This document shows positions 9,651-18,175 of a stretch of DNA of 64,000 nucleotides, in pieces. Source of the DNA: Mesorhizobium sp. WSM2240 (GTDB taxonomy: Bacteria; Pseudomonadota; Alphaproteobacteria; Rhizobiales; Rhizobiaceae); contig NZ_CP159253.1 in the NCBI RefSeq assembly GCF_040438645.1, positions 1,054,001 through 1,118,000 on the forward strand, written 5' to 3'. The notes beneath the pieces are model-generated. The model was not told where the DNA came from and searched no databases. It saw only the letters and a program-made list of their open reading frames with translations. The translations under genes were made by a program, and so were the position numbers. Within the stretch, counting starts at the first letter, position 1; the number at the start of each line of letters is the position of its first letter.

Positions 9651-9674
9651 CGGCCAGGTTACCGAACCTGGCCG
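9651..9674. terminator. Perfect 10-bp hairpin between amidase-like and M20 genes
   Basis: CGGCCAGGTT and AACCTGGCCG form a perfect 10-bp stem around a four-base loop ACCG. It lies in the 290-bp gap between the amidase-like gene and the M20 gene. No T-run follows, so it may be a factor-dependent terminator, an operator or an mRNA stabiliser. The rest of 9520-9808 shows no gene. Confidence 0.45.
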
Positions 9675-9808
9675 CGGGCTCCCCAATCGGATGTCTACGT
9701 CGACTACCGCGCGGGCATTAAGCTCGTCTACGGCGCCTGAGATGAGACGGAAAGAATGAGTACTTGTCTTAGCGGAAGGTGGGCCCTTCTTGCAGCCAGG
9801 AGAAGATC

Positions 9809-11248
9809 ATGCATGTAGATGCAATCGTTCAGCACCTGCTCGGTCGCCAGAACAAGATTTTGGATAGACTTTGCGCCTTCTTGCGCCTGCCAAGTGTAAG
9901 CACAGACCCAGCTTTCATAGGAGGGATGCGCGATGCGCAAACGTTTCTAGTGAACTGGCTCAAGCACATGGGTTTGAGCGACGTCCAGCTTCTCGATGGC
10001 GGCGGCCATCCAGCCGTTTACGGAGCTTGGAACGGTGCGCCCGGAAAACCTACTTTACTCATTTATGGACATTACGATGTTCAGCCCCCCGATCCGCTAG
10101 AAGATTGGGTAACCCCACCTTTCGAACCGACCATCCGCGATGGACGACTCTACGCGCGCGGTGCATCTGACGTGAAGGGCTCGACTGCAATCGCACTCGA
10201 AACTATCGCTGCCTTTCTGAAAGTCCGAGGCGCCTGCCCTGTGAACGTCAAAGTCTTTTTAGAGGGGGAAGAGGAAACCAGCAGTCCAAGTTTGCGCGCG
10301 ATAGTGGAACAATACGGCGACTTGCTGCAGGCTGATGGAATGATTTCCGCTGATGGCGCACGAGCGCATCCCGAAATTCCGACGATCAATGTCGGCTCGC
10401 GCGGAATTGTAGAGTTTGAGATTTCAATTCGAACAGCCGACAAGGACCTTCATTCTGGTCGTTACGGCGGCGCGGTCCGGAACGCCGCACATGAGATGGC
10501 GAGGATCATCGCTTCGTTACATGACGAGGATGGCGCGATCGCAATCCCGGGATTGCTGTCGGCCCTACCTTCCGTCTCAGACCACGCCCGAGCTGAGACC
10601 GCCAGATTTCCCTTCGATGGCGCCGCCTTCGTCAAGGATGTTGGCGCGCGCGCCCACGGAGAACATGGCTTCTCGATACGTGAGCAGCTGACGCTTCGAC
10701 CGGCCTTGGACGTAAACGGAATGTGGGCAGGTTACACGGGGGTCGGCGGCAAAACGGTAATCCCAAGTACTGCCCACGCTAAGCTGTCGATAAGAATCGT
10801 GTCCGGGCAGGACCCTGACCAGGTCGCAGATACGCTCAAGGCTCATCTGCGTGCTGTTTGCCCCCCGGATGTTGAGCTCTCGATCGGCGACCCGGGAACT
10901 GGGAGCCGCGCCTTCAACCTGCCTACCGAGCACCCACTGGTGCTTGCGGCAAAAAAAGTCTTGTCCGACGCGACGGGTCAAGAGCCGCTGCTTGTTCGAC
11001 TAGGCGCGTCAATTCCCATCACTGTGATATTCCAAGAGTTGCTCGGCGTCCAGACACTAATGTTCGGCTTCGCCCTTCCCGATGAGGATATTCATTCGCC
11101 CAACGAATTCTTCCGGTTGGTCTCGCTGGTGGAAGGCCTTTCTGCGTGGCCAAGGTTGCTAGAGCTAGTCGGTGAGCGCAGCGCCGATGAGTTCCGGTCG
11201 ATGGCCACAGCGGCTGAGAAGGCGGACATTTCAGCCTGCTTCAGATGA
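9809..11248 (+). CDS. M20-family metallopeptidase (dipeptidase/deacylase type)
   Basis: Zinc-dependent amidohydrolase of 479 residues. The ATG at 9809 is chosen over an in-frame GTG at 9779 because AGGAG lies at 9798-9802. Metal-site motifs are present: H88 in YGHYDVQPP, D121 in ASDVKGS, the catalytic pair E154/E155 in LEGEEET, an acidic ligand in ISADGARAH, and the late histidine in DEDIHSPNEF. The dimerisation domain lies between about residues 200 and 310. The family cleaves dipeptides or N-acyl amino acids. In this cluster it could remove an acyl group or split a peptide-like intermediate, but the substrate is not shown by sequence. Confidence 0.85.
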   Translation: MHVDAIVQHLLGRQNKILDRLCAFLRLPSVSTDPAFIGGMRDAQTFLVNWLKHMGLSDVQLLDGGGHPAVYGAWNGAPGKPTLLIYGHYDVQPPDPLEDWVTPPFEPTIRDGRLYARGASDVKGSTAIALETIAAFLKVRGACPVNVKVFLEGEEETSSPSLRAIVEQYGDLLQADGMISADGARAHPEIPTINVGSRGIVEFEISIRTADKDLHSGRYGGAVRNAAHEMARIIASLHDEDGAIAIPGLLSALPSVSDHARAETARFPFDGAAFVKDVGARAHGEHGFSIREQLTLRPALDVNGMWAGYTGVGGKTVIPSTAHAKLSIRIVSGQDPDQVADTLKAHLRAVCPPDVELSIGDPGTGSRAFNLPTEHPLVLAAKKVLSDATGQEPLLVRLGASIPITVIFQELLGVQTLMFGFALPDEDIHSPNEFFRLVSLVEGLSAWPRLLELVGERSADEFRSMATAAEKADISACFR

Positions 11249-11739
11249 CGGGGCTTTACAAGGCAGTGCTGGGTCTCGGAAATCCTTAGCAGGATGAAGA
11301 CTTGTTGTCCGACAGCTCGTTCGAATTCTTCGAGCGGGGTTCGAAGCAACCATACGACTCTATGTCCGCCTCTGTCTGTTAGGGGTGAGGTCGCTCGCGT
11401 TGCAGTGCGTGTCCGAGGTTGCTCGGGCGGGCCGAGCCGAGCCTCAGGAGGACGGGCCGCGGCACATTAAAGAGAAGAATCTGTCGGAATCGATGTCGGC
11501 TAATCTGAATAGCGAGATTACGGAAGGAAGGAGAGGTTCGCTTCTTTGGCGAAGTGCCGCATCGGACATGAGTATGCGCTGCGTTGTCCGGCGTATCGCC
11601 GCTCTGGTTGTGCCTGAATGGTCCCCTCTTTTGTCATCTCAAAACGCGATGGTACAGTTCGCGACTTTATGTTGGCGGGTACAGCGCCAAGTGCCGCATA
11701 CTTGAGAGAACTAGTTGGTCCGGCCACGTAAGGTGAAGT
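11249..11739. other. Spacer with decayed sequence upstream of a methylaspartate lyase remnant
   Basis: No intact gene is seen. Around 11610-11700 the frame reads VPSFVISKRDGTVRDFMLAG. It resembles VPAIWKRDGNIREIILAT, read at about 43755-43822 just upstream of the intact methylaspartate ammonia-lyase gene. Both lyase loci therefore share an unidentified upstream coding remnant. Confidence 0.4.
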
Positions 11740-11870
11740 GTGCAGCTCAAAGATTTCCTTCTCGCGCGCCGCAATGGCGCAATCTTCTTGACTACCAGGC
11801 TGCTAGCCCGTTCAGCGCGACTGAAAACCGCATGATCTATGGTGCAATCATACCGCCTGGATTCACGGTC
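11740..11870 (+). pseudogene. 5' remnant of a second methylaspartate ammonia-lyase gene
   Basis: The GTG at 11740 starts VQLKDFLLARRNGAIF, matching VQIKDVLLAAGNGAFF at the start of the intact lyase at 43904. After one frame slip the next frame continues DYQAASPFSATENRMIYGA and PPGFTVIRI, matching DDQAAIGAGVPQDGFIYVG and TSGFIAIRV. The remaining roughly 370 residues are absent. This is a truncated and frameshifted second copy lying directly upstream of soxB. Confidence 0.65.
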
Positions 11871-11991
11871 ATCCGCATTTGGCTTAAGGACGTGGGGCTC
11901 GCGATCTCCGAAATCCCCTACATCGCCAAGCGGGGCGCGGAAACCTTCTGCGACTTCTCCCGACGCCTGTTCATTCAATAGCGGGATCAGC

Positions 11992-13248
11992 ATGCACGGC
12001 TATTCGGCTCTTTCCATTCTTCGCAATGGGCTCACCGGCCAAAGGCACTGGCGGCGCGCCTGGCGATCGCCCGATCCGAAGTCCGCCTACGATGTTGTTA
12101 TCGTGGGCGGCGGCGGGCACGGTCTGGCGACTGCTTTCTACCTCGCCGAAAACCACGGCGTCCGCAATGTTGCCGTGCTGGAGAAGGGCTATATCGGCGG
12201 CGGCAATGTCGGTCGGAACACCACAATCGTTCGGTCAAACTATCGGCTTGACGGCAATACCCAGTTCTACGAATTTTCGATGAAGCTGTGGGAGGACCTG
12301 TCGCGGGCGCTCAATTTCAATGTGATGTTCTCGCAGCGCGGCTTTTTGCTGATAGCCAATTCACCCGGCGAACTCGACACGTTCGGCTATCGCGCCAACG
12401 TCATGAGGCTGAACGGAATCGACGCTGAATTGCTTGATCGCGAGGAGGTGCGCCGGATGGTGCCTTATCTGAACTTTTCGGAAAAGGCGCTTTACCCGAT
12501 TCACGGCGGGTTACTCCAGGGCCGTGCGGGTACCGCGCGCCATGACGCGGTGGCTTGGGGCTACGCGCGCGCCGCCGACGCCCACGGAGTCGACATCATC
12601 CAAGGCTGCGAGGTGACGGGCTTCGTCCGTCAGGGCGAGCGCATCGTGGGTGTCGAGACGACGAGGGGCCGAATCGGGGCGGGAAAAATTGGGATTGCGG
12701 TGGCGGGGCACACCTCGGTGCTCGCCCGGAAAGCCGACCTAGAACTGCCGATCGAAAGTCATATCCTCCAAGCCTTTGTGACCGAACCGATCAAGCCGCT
12801 GGTTCACCACGTGGTCGCCTATGGCGCCGACCACTTCTATGTCAGCCAGTCGGACAAGGGCGGGCTGGTGTTCGGCGGGGGCCTAGACGGTTATAATTCC
12901 TATGCGCAGCGTGGCAATCTCGGGGTCGTTCGTGAGGTCGCCGAGGCTGCGATCGCGATGATGCCCTGCATCTCGCGGCTACGCATCCTGCGACACTGGG
13001 GTGGCGTGATGGACATGACCCCCGACGCAAGCCCGATTATCTGCCCAGCGCCCATAGACGGACTCTACCTCAACGCTGGCTGGTGCTACGGCGGCTTCAA
13101 GGCCACACCCGCTTCGGGCTGGTGCTTTGCGCATATGCTCGCCAAGGGCGAAGTCCATCCGCTCACCGCCGCCTATCGGCTCGACCGCTTCCGCACCGGC
13201 CGCACGATCGACGAGGCAGGCGCCGGCCCATTCGCCTGGCTACAATAA
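11992..13248 (+). CDS. soxB: Sarcosine oxidase beta subunit (SoxB)
   Basis: FAD/FMN-binding catalytic subunit of heterotetrameric sarcosine oxidase, which demethylates sarcosine to glycine. It has 418 residues, the usual size. The ATG at 11992 is preceded by GGGA at 11983-11986. The dinucleotide fold is VVIVGGGGHGLATAFYLAE (about 35-53). GRNTTIVRSNY is a typical SoxB block, and H184 in TARHDAVAWG matches the histidine that carries covalent FMN in characterised SoxB. The C-terminal HWGGVMDMTPDASPII region is conserved. It is the first gene of soxBDAG; a longer in-frame start at 11839 lacks support. Confidence 0.93.
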   Translation: MHGYSALSILRNGLTGQRHWRRAWRSPDPKSAYDVVIVGGGGHGLATAFYLAENHGVRNVAVLEKGYIGGGNVGRNTTIVRSNYRLDGNTQFYEFSMKLWEDLSRALNFNVMFSQRGFLLIANSPGELDTFGYRANVMRLNGIDAELLDREEVRRMVPYLNFSEKALYPIHGGLLQGRAGTARHDAVAWGYARAADAHGVDIIQGCEVTGFVRQGERIVGVETTRGRIGAGKIGIAVAGHTSVLARKADLELPIESHILQAFVTEPIKPLVHHVVAYGADHFYVSQSDKGGLVFGGGLDGYNSYAQRGNLGVVREVAEAAIAMMPCISRLRILRHWGGVMDMTPDASPIICPAPIDGLYLNAGWCYGGFKATPASGWCFAHMLAKGEVHPLTAAYRLDRFRTGRTIDEAGAGPFAWLQ

Positions 13249-13266
13249 TCGAGAGACGGAAAGATC

Positions 13267-13533
13267 ATGCTGCGCATCGAATGTCCCTGCTGCGGGCCGC
13301 GCGATCACGACGAGTTCCGCTATGGCGGAGACGCCTCGGCGATCCGGCCAGCGTATGACGATCCGGATTTTGAAGCCTGGTACCGTCACGTCTTCGTGCG
13401 CGAGAACCCGGCTGGGCTGCACCGCGAATATTGGCAGCACGTAATGGGGTGCCGGCAATGGCTGGTCGTCGAGCGCGATACGCGGAACCATGCCATCGCC
13501 TCGATCCGCTTCGGTCGGGAGATGCGCGCATGA
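13267..13533 (+). CDS. soxD: Sarcosine oxidase delta subunit (SoxD)
   Basis: Small zinc-binding subunit, 88 residues, 18 bp after soxB. The N-terminus MLRIECPCCGPRDHDEFRYG carries the expected CxxC zinc motif, and WYRHVFVRENPAG with GCRQWLVVERDT are standard SoxD blocks. The zinc is normally completed by a distal histidine or cysteine, here probably in QHVMGC. Its stop overlaps the soxA start (ATGA at 13530-13533), giving translational coupling within the operon. Confidence 0.93.
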   Translation: MLRIECPCCGPRDHDEFRYGGDASAIRPAYDDPDFEAWYRHVFVRENPAGLHREYWQHVMGCRQWLVVERDTRNHAIASIRFGREMRA

Positions 13534-16500
13534 GGCGGCTTCCTACAGGTGGGAGGATCGACCGCACGCAGCCAATCGAATTCACCTTCGACGGCCGGGC
13601 GATGGCCGGTTTTCGCGGCGATACGCTCGCCTCGGCGCTGCTGGCAAACGGTGTTCGCCTCGTCGGGCGCAGTTTCAAATATCACCGGCCACGCGGCATC
13701 TATTCCGCCGGGCCAGAGGAGCCGAATGCCCTAGTGACACTCGGGGCGGGCGGCCGCCGTGAGCCGAACCTAACGGCGACGACGGTGGAGCTGGCTGAAG
13801 GGCTGGTTGCCGAAAGCCAGAACCGCTGGCCGTCGCTCAAGTTCGACGCCCAAGGCCTCAACGGCTTGCTTGCACCCTTCCTGTCGGCAGGCTTCTACTA
13901 CAAGACCTTCATGGGCCCGACTAGACGGGCCTGGATGTTTTATGAACACTTCATCCGCAAGGCGGCGGGGCTCGGCCGTGCGGGAGAAGAACCCGATCCG
14001 GATCGCTACGAAGTCCGCCATCTCTTCGCGGATGTCGCGGTGATCGGTGCGGGGCCAGCGGGACTCTCGGCGGCGATGGCGGCGGGCGAGGCGGGCGCCA
14101 TGGTGGTCCTCGTGGAGCAGGATTTTCTGGCCGGCGGTACGCTTTTGTCGGAACCGGCGGACGGTGAAGCCGGGGTCTGGCTTTCCAGAACGCTCGCACG
14201 GCTCACCGACATGCCGAATGTTTCCATGATGATGCGCACGACGGCGTTCGGCACCTACGACGGCAATGTGCTTGGGCTTGTGGCGCGGCACAGTTCCAGA
14301 ACCACCGATCCGAAAGAAGGGCAAGCGCGCCAGACGCTACTGCTTCTACGTGCGAAATCGATCGTGTATGCGTCTGGAGCGATCGAGCGGCCGCTTACTT
14401 TCGGCAATAATGACCGGCCCGGCATCATGATGGCCTCCGCTGCACGGTTTTATCTGAACCGCTTTGCCGTACTGCCGGGCACACGGGTAGTCGTTGCGAC
14501 TGACAACGACAGTGCCTACAGAGCAGCCTTCGATCTTGCGGCAGCCGGTGCGGAAGTGACGATAGCTGACAGCCGCGCCGAACCGGCACATGAAATTATT
14601 GAACAGGCGCGCCACCGGGACATTGACGTCCGCAGGAAATCGCTTATCGCGAATACTTTGGGGCGTCATGCCGTACGCGCTGTTACACTTTCCGAACCGG
14701 GTGGTGTGGCCACGGTCAGATGCGACCTGGTTGCGGTCTCCGGCGGCTGGTCGCCGACCGTGCATTTGACTTCCCATCTCGGGGTGAAGCCGGTCTACCA
14801 CCAAGACACCCACACTTTTGTTCCCGGTAAGCTCGGAGCGGGGCAGTTCGTGGCCGGTGCTGTGACGGGAGGCTTCACCAGAGCCGCTGCTATGGAGGAG
14901 GGGCGTCGTGCAGGGGCCGAGGCATCTGCGTTCTGCGGCGCAGAGAATTCGATCCAGCAGCCGGCCAGGTCGGAATTTACTGAGATCCAGGCGGGACCTG
15001 ATGACAACAATGTCTACTCCCCACTTCGCTCGGCACCTCTTCATCGCCCTTATCGATCCGGGGAGAGGTGGCTCGCGAAGCGAACCCGCGAGGGGGACGG
15101 AAAAGGGGCGAAACTTGCCGTAGGCAAGGCCTTCGTAGACCTACAGATGGATGTGACGACGCAAGACATAGCTCTCGCTCACCGGGAGGGTTACGACTCA
15201 GTCGAGCACCTGAAGCGCTACACGACACTCGGCATGGGTACCGACCAGGGCAAGACCAGTAATTTCTATGCCCTTTCGGCCATGGCCGGCCTGCGCGGCA
15301 TGGCGGTTCCGGAAGTTGGCACCACGACGTTCCGGCCGCCCTATACACCGGTCGCCATTGGCGCGCTGGCCGGGCGCAGTGTTGGCCATCACTATAAGCC
15401 GATCCGGCGCACGCCAATGCATGACTGGCATGTCGCCAACGGCGCGCAGATGCTGGAGGGCGGGCTTTGGATGCGGCCCTGGTTCTATCGTACTTCCGGT
15501 CGCGACGTAAACGAGGCCTACGTCGCTGAGATGCGGATGGTGCGCGAGGCGGCCGGGCTAATGGATATCTCTACGCTCGGCAAGATCGACGTACAGGGAC
15601 CGGACGCGGCCGAATTCCTTGACCGGGTCTATGTTAACGGCTTTGCCAGGCTGCCGGTTGGCCGCGCACGCTACGGCATAATGTTGCGCGACGATGGCAT
15701 CGTCTTTGACGATGGCACCACGACCCGGCTCGGTGAGCGGCACTTCTTCATGACGACGTCGACCGCGAAGGCCGCGGACGTCATGTCCCGGCTCGAATTC
15801 CTGCTCGATACTGCTTGGCCCGACCTTCGCGTTTCGGTGACTTCGGTCACGTACGAATGGGCAGCGATGTCGGTCGCCGGTCCGAACAGCCGCGATATCC
15901 TGGCCGCCGCGTTTCCGGACTTAGACGTCTCGAATGAGGCGCTGCCACATATGGGGCTCCTCGAAGAGCAATATCGCGACATGCACCTGCGCATTATCCG
16001 CCTTAGCTTTTCAGGCGAGCGGGCTTACGAGATCTATGTCGGCGCGAGCTTGGGCAACGAGGTGTGGTGCCGGCTGATTGAGGCCGGGGCGCCTTTCGGC
16101 CTGAAGCCTTACGGCGTTGAGGCCTTGGGCGCCCTGCGCGTCGAGAAAGGCCATATCGCGGGGCCGGAGATCGACGGCAGGACAACGCTCGACGACCTAG
16201 GGCTCAGCCGCATGGTGGGCAAGCGCAGCGGCTATGTGGGGGAGGTGCTTGGCCGTCGCGAGGCCTTTAGCGACCCGGCGCGCCCGCGGTTAGTTGGGCT
16301 GCGCTGCTTCGAACCCGGGAAGCAGCTGCACGCCGGCGCAATCCTGTTCAGGCCTAACGAGTCGATGCAGGGCCACGGTCTCGGCCGCATCACCTCGGTG
16401 ACATACAGCCCCACGCTCGACGCTTGGGTGGGGCTCGGACTGCTTGCCCGGGAGGCAGCGGTGGAGGGCGCCGAGATCGTCGCTGCTTATCCGATCACCG

Positions 16501-16571
16501 GCCAGGCTGTGCGGGCCCGGGTAGTCTCACCCATATTCCTCGATCCGAAAGGAGAGCGGCTCCGTGGCTGA
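13530..16571 (+). CDS. soxA: Sarcosine oxidase alpha subunit (SoxA), with in-frame repeat insertion
   Basis: The 1013-residue alpha subunit passes the methyl group to tetrahydrofolate and binds NAD. Order of parts: N-terminal ferredoxin-like region with FRGDTLASALLANG (1-95); nucleotide-binding core VAVIGAGPAGLSAAMAAGE (about 170-190) and VYASGAIERPLTFGNNDRPG; C-terminal aminomethyltransferase (GcvT-like) domain from about 620. Residues about 496-527 (SPLRSAPLHRPYRSGERWLA and following) are not native; they are translated from a palindromic repeat at 15015-15112, inserted without breaking the frame just before GKAFVDLQMDVTTQDIALAHREGY. The start at 13530 overlaps the soxD stop; an upstream frame start at 13431 lies inside soxD and is rejected. 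Whether the linker insertion is tolerated is unknown, but no other damage is seen. Confidence 0.92.
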   Translation: MRRLPTGGRIDRTQPIEFTFDGRAMAGFRGDTLASALLANGVRLVGRSFKYHRPRGIYSAGPEEPNALVTLGAGGRREPNLTATTVELAEGLVAESQNRWPSLKFDAQGLNGLLAPFLSAGFYYKTFMGPTRRAWMFYEHFIRKAAGLGRAGEEPDPDRYEVRHLFADVAVIGAGPAGLSAAMAAGEAGAMVVLVEQDFLAGGTLLSEPADGEAGVWLSRTLARLTDMPNVSMMMRTTAFGTYDGNVLGLVARHSSRTTDPKEGQARQTLLLLRAKSIVYASGAIERPLTFGNNDRPGIMMASAARFYLNRFAVLPGTRVVVATDNDSAYRAAFDLAAAGAEVTIADSRAEPAHEIIEQARHRDIDVRRKSLIANTLGRHAVRAVTLSEPGGVATVRCDLVAVSGGWSPTVHLTSHLGVKPVYHQDTHTFVPGKLGAGQFVAGAVTGGFTRAAAMEEGRRAGAEASAFCGAENSIQQPARSEFTEIQAGPDDNNVYSPLRSAPLHRPYRSGERWLAKRTREGDGKGAKLAVGKAFVDLQMDVTTQDIALAHREGYDSVEHLKRYTTLGMGTDQGKTSNFYALSAMAGLRGMAVPEVGTTTFRPPYTPVAIGALAGRSVGHHYKPIRRTPMHDWHVANGAQMLEGGLWMRPWFYRTSGRDVNEAYVAEMRMVREAAGLMDISTLGKIDVQGPDAAEFLDRVYVNGFARLPVGRARYGIMLRDDGIVFDDGTTTRLGERHFFMTTSTAKAADVMSRLEFLLDTAWPDLRVSVTSVTYEWAAMSVAGPNSRDILAAAFPDLDVSNEALPHMGLLEEQYRDMHLRIIRLSFSGERAYEIYVGASLGNEVWCRLIEAGAPFGLKPYGVEALGALRVEKGHIAGPEIDGRTTLDDLGLSRMVGKRSGYVGEVLGRREAFSDPARPRLVGLRCFEPGKQLHAGAILFRPNESMQGHGLGRITSVTYSPTLDAWVGLGLLAREAAVEGAEIVAAYPITGQAVRARVVSPIFLDPKGERLRG
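15015..15112. repeat. Rhizobiales-type palindromic repeat inside soxA
   Basis: The segment contains CTCCCC.., a CGGGGAGAGGTGGCTCGCGA core and a GAGGGGG tail. This is the wording of a short interspersed palindrome that I recall as common between genes in Mesorhizobium-like genomes. Here it lies within a coding sequence and adds about 32 residues to SoxA in frame. Exact borders are uncertain by about 10 bp. The family assignment is from memory of such repeats and was not searched. Confidence 0.6.
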
Positions 16572-17148
16572 TAGCTCAACCATGGCGGGATTCGAAATGG
16601 CGGCGGATGATTGCGTGATCGTCCAGTTTGAGGGCTGGGACGGGGCGATGGCGCAATTTGAGGCGGAACTGCGCCGGATGCTGGACGGGCCGCTGCCGAA
16701 CGAAGTTGGCGAGACCGTTCGTCATGACAGATGGGTCGTGATCCGCGTTGCGCCACGCAGGTTCTGGTTGCTTGGCGATGACCCGCTGCCCATTAGGAAT
16801 ATCGATCCGGAACTTGGCTGCACGCTGCCGCTCGGTGAAGGCAGGGTGCGGCTGCGGCTTTTCGGCGGGGATATCAAACATGTTCTCGAGCGGTGCGTCG
16901 CGGTTGACTGGAAGACACTGGGTGAGGGACGGGCAGTCCAGACCGGCCTCCATCGCGTGCCAATCCTGCTGCTGCGCAGGAGTGCGTTCGAATGCGACCT
17001 ACTCGTCCCGCGTAGCTTCAGCAGGAGTCTGATAGAGTGGATTGTGGACGCCGCAGCCGGGCTCAATAGAGCCATCTATGCGAGCCCGAGAACTGATGCT
17101 TTGTCATCAGCTCATGCAAGCGACGGACTGGTTAGACAGAGCGAATAG
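16564..17148 (+). CDS. soxG: Sarcosine oxidase gamma subunit (SoxG)
   Basis: The 194-residue gamma subunit completes the heterotetramer. The GTG start at 16564 overlaps the soxA stop by 8 bp, as is usual in sox operons. The protein is a poorly conserved, GcvT-like small subunit; recognisable blocks are WVVIRVAPRRFWLLGDD, and LPLGEGRVRLRLFGGDIKHVLERCVAVDW with LGEGRAVQTGLHRVPILL. The last 25 residues are unlike the family and may be non-native, since the sequence beyond 17150 is IS debris. Confidence 0.85.
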   Translation: MADSSTMAGFEMAADDCVIVQFEGWDGAMAQFEAELRRMLDGPLPNEVGETVRHDRWVVIRVAPRRFWLLGDDPLPIRNIDPELGCTLPLGEGRVRLRLFGGDIKHVLERCVAVDWKTLGEGRAVQTGLHRVPILLLRRSAFECDLLVPRSFSRSLIEWIVDAAAGLNRAIYASPRTDALSSAHASDGLVRQSE

Positions 17149-17320
17149 GGAGCAAATGGAGGGCGCAGACGACGGTGTAAGTTCGCCAGCGACGTTTGCG
17201 CCGCCCATCAGGAACCACAACTTTCGTTCGATCTTGGCTCGCCGTCGCAGGTCTACAGCCTCGGCTGGTTAATGCAGACTGTTGCCATCAGTTGGCTGAG
17301 GGACTGTCAGGAATTCTGTG

Positions 17321-17525
17321 CGCGAGGCCGATTTCGTCATTGGCTGACGAACCTCTCGCCGAAGACGACGGCGAACTGGGTCTTGGCCTCGAACCATTCG
17401 CGCGGCGGTCGTTTCCATTCCTCGGCCGCGTAGTTCAGGACCAAATATAACAGCTTCATGGCCGCATCGTCACTCGGGAAGTGTCCCCGGGTGCGGACGG
17501 CGCGGCGCAGCGCCAGGGGTTCTAT
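17321..17525 (-). pseudogene. 3' end of an IS256-family transposase
   Basis: On the minus strand the frame reads RRAVRTRGHFPSDDAAMK, then LLYLVLNYAAEEWKRPP, then REWFEAKTQFAVVFGERFV and a stop at 17337-17339. This is the standard C-terminus of IS256 transposases. The sequence after the stop (about 17310-17335 on plus) looks like the terminal inverted repeat. The upstream five-sixths of the gene is missing. Confidence 0.75.
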
Positions 17526-17531
17526 GCGGCC

Positions 17532-17771
17532 ATGAATCTCAACATCAAACGCTGGAAACGGCTACTCGACCTCAAGAACCCCAACCACGGCCTGCTGCTG
17601 CCGATCCTGATCTACTGCGTCGACAAAAAGAGGCGGCCCGTCCTCGGCAAACCCAGGCCGGGACCCGAGACCGCGCACTTCATCGAGCACGAGGCCTACA
17701 AGGACATCGCCCTCGTCATCCCCGCCATCCGCGAACTCCACTATGTCACCCGTCAAGACAACCCGCAGTGA
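17532..17771 (+). CDS. Hypothetical protein, about 79 residues
   Basis: I do not recognise this product (MNLNIKRWKRLLDLKNPNHG..., ending YVTRQDNPQ). It has good GC-rich codon character and no signal peptide or membrane segment. It abuts an IS256 remnant on one side and an IS481 remnant on the other, so it may be a passenger or the end of a longer lost gene. The frame is open upstream to 17481, but no ribosome-binding site decides the start. Confidence 0.4.
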   Translation: MNLNIKRWKRLLDLKNPNHGLLLPILIYCVDKKRRPVLGKPRPGPETAHFIEHEAYKDIALVIPAIRELHYVTRQDNPQ

Positions 17772-17832
17772 TCGCCCCGGCGCGCCGACTAACGGCTGAC
17801 CGCCATACACGCATCAGGCGACTTCGGGAAAG

Positions 17833-18167
17833 GTGCCTTGGTGCACCGCTTACCATTCGACAGAGGCGGTCCCTCGAGCGATACAGCATAGTCAAGAAAG
17901 CTTGAGGGCGCTGGCCAAGCGCTATGGGATCAACCAGAAGATCGTGGCGAAGTGGAAGGGACGGACCACAGTCGCCGACCTGCCGACCGGACCAAAGGAG
18001 CCGCGATCGGCGGTGCTCTCCGTGGAGGAAGAGTCGGTCATCGTCGCCGTTCGGCGCTACACGCTGCTGCCGCTCGACGACTGCCTCTATGCGTTAGCCG
18101 ACAATTCCGCATCAGACGCGCTCTCCCTTGCACCGCTGCCTGCAGCGCCACGGCAGCCGGGATTAAA
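17833..18167 (+). pseudogene. IS481-family transposase, N-terminal part, frameshifted
   Basis: The protein begins MPWCTAYHSTEAVPRAIQHS and continues through LRALAKRYGINQKIVAKWK to LPLDDCLYAL. This is the helix-turn-helix part of IS481 transposases. A single-base slip at about 18095-18105 moves it into another frame reading PTIPHQTRSPLHRCLQRHGS and then a stop. The catalytic integrase core is missing. Confidence 0.78.
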
Positions 18168-18175
18168 CATCTAGG

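Noticed and set aside
13431..13529. Upstream extension of soxA
   Set aside because: It lies inside soxD in another frame; the ATGA overlap at 13530 is the natural start.
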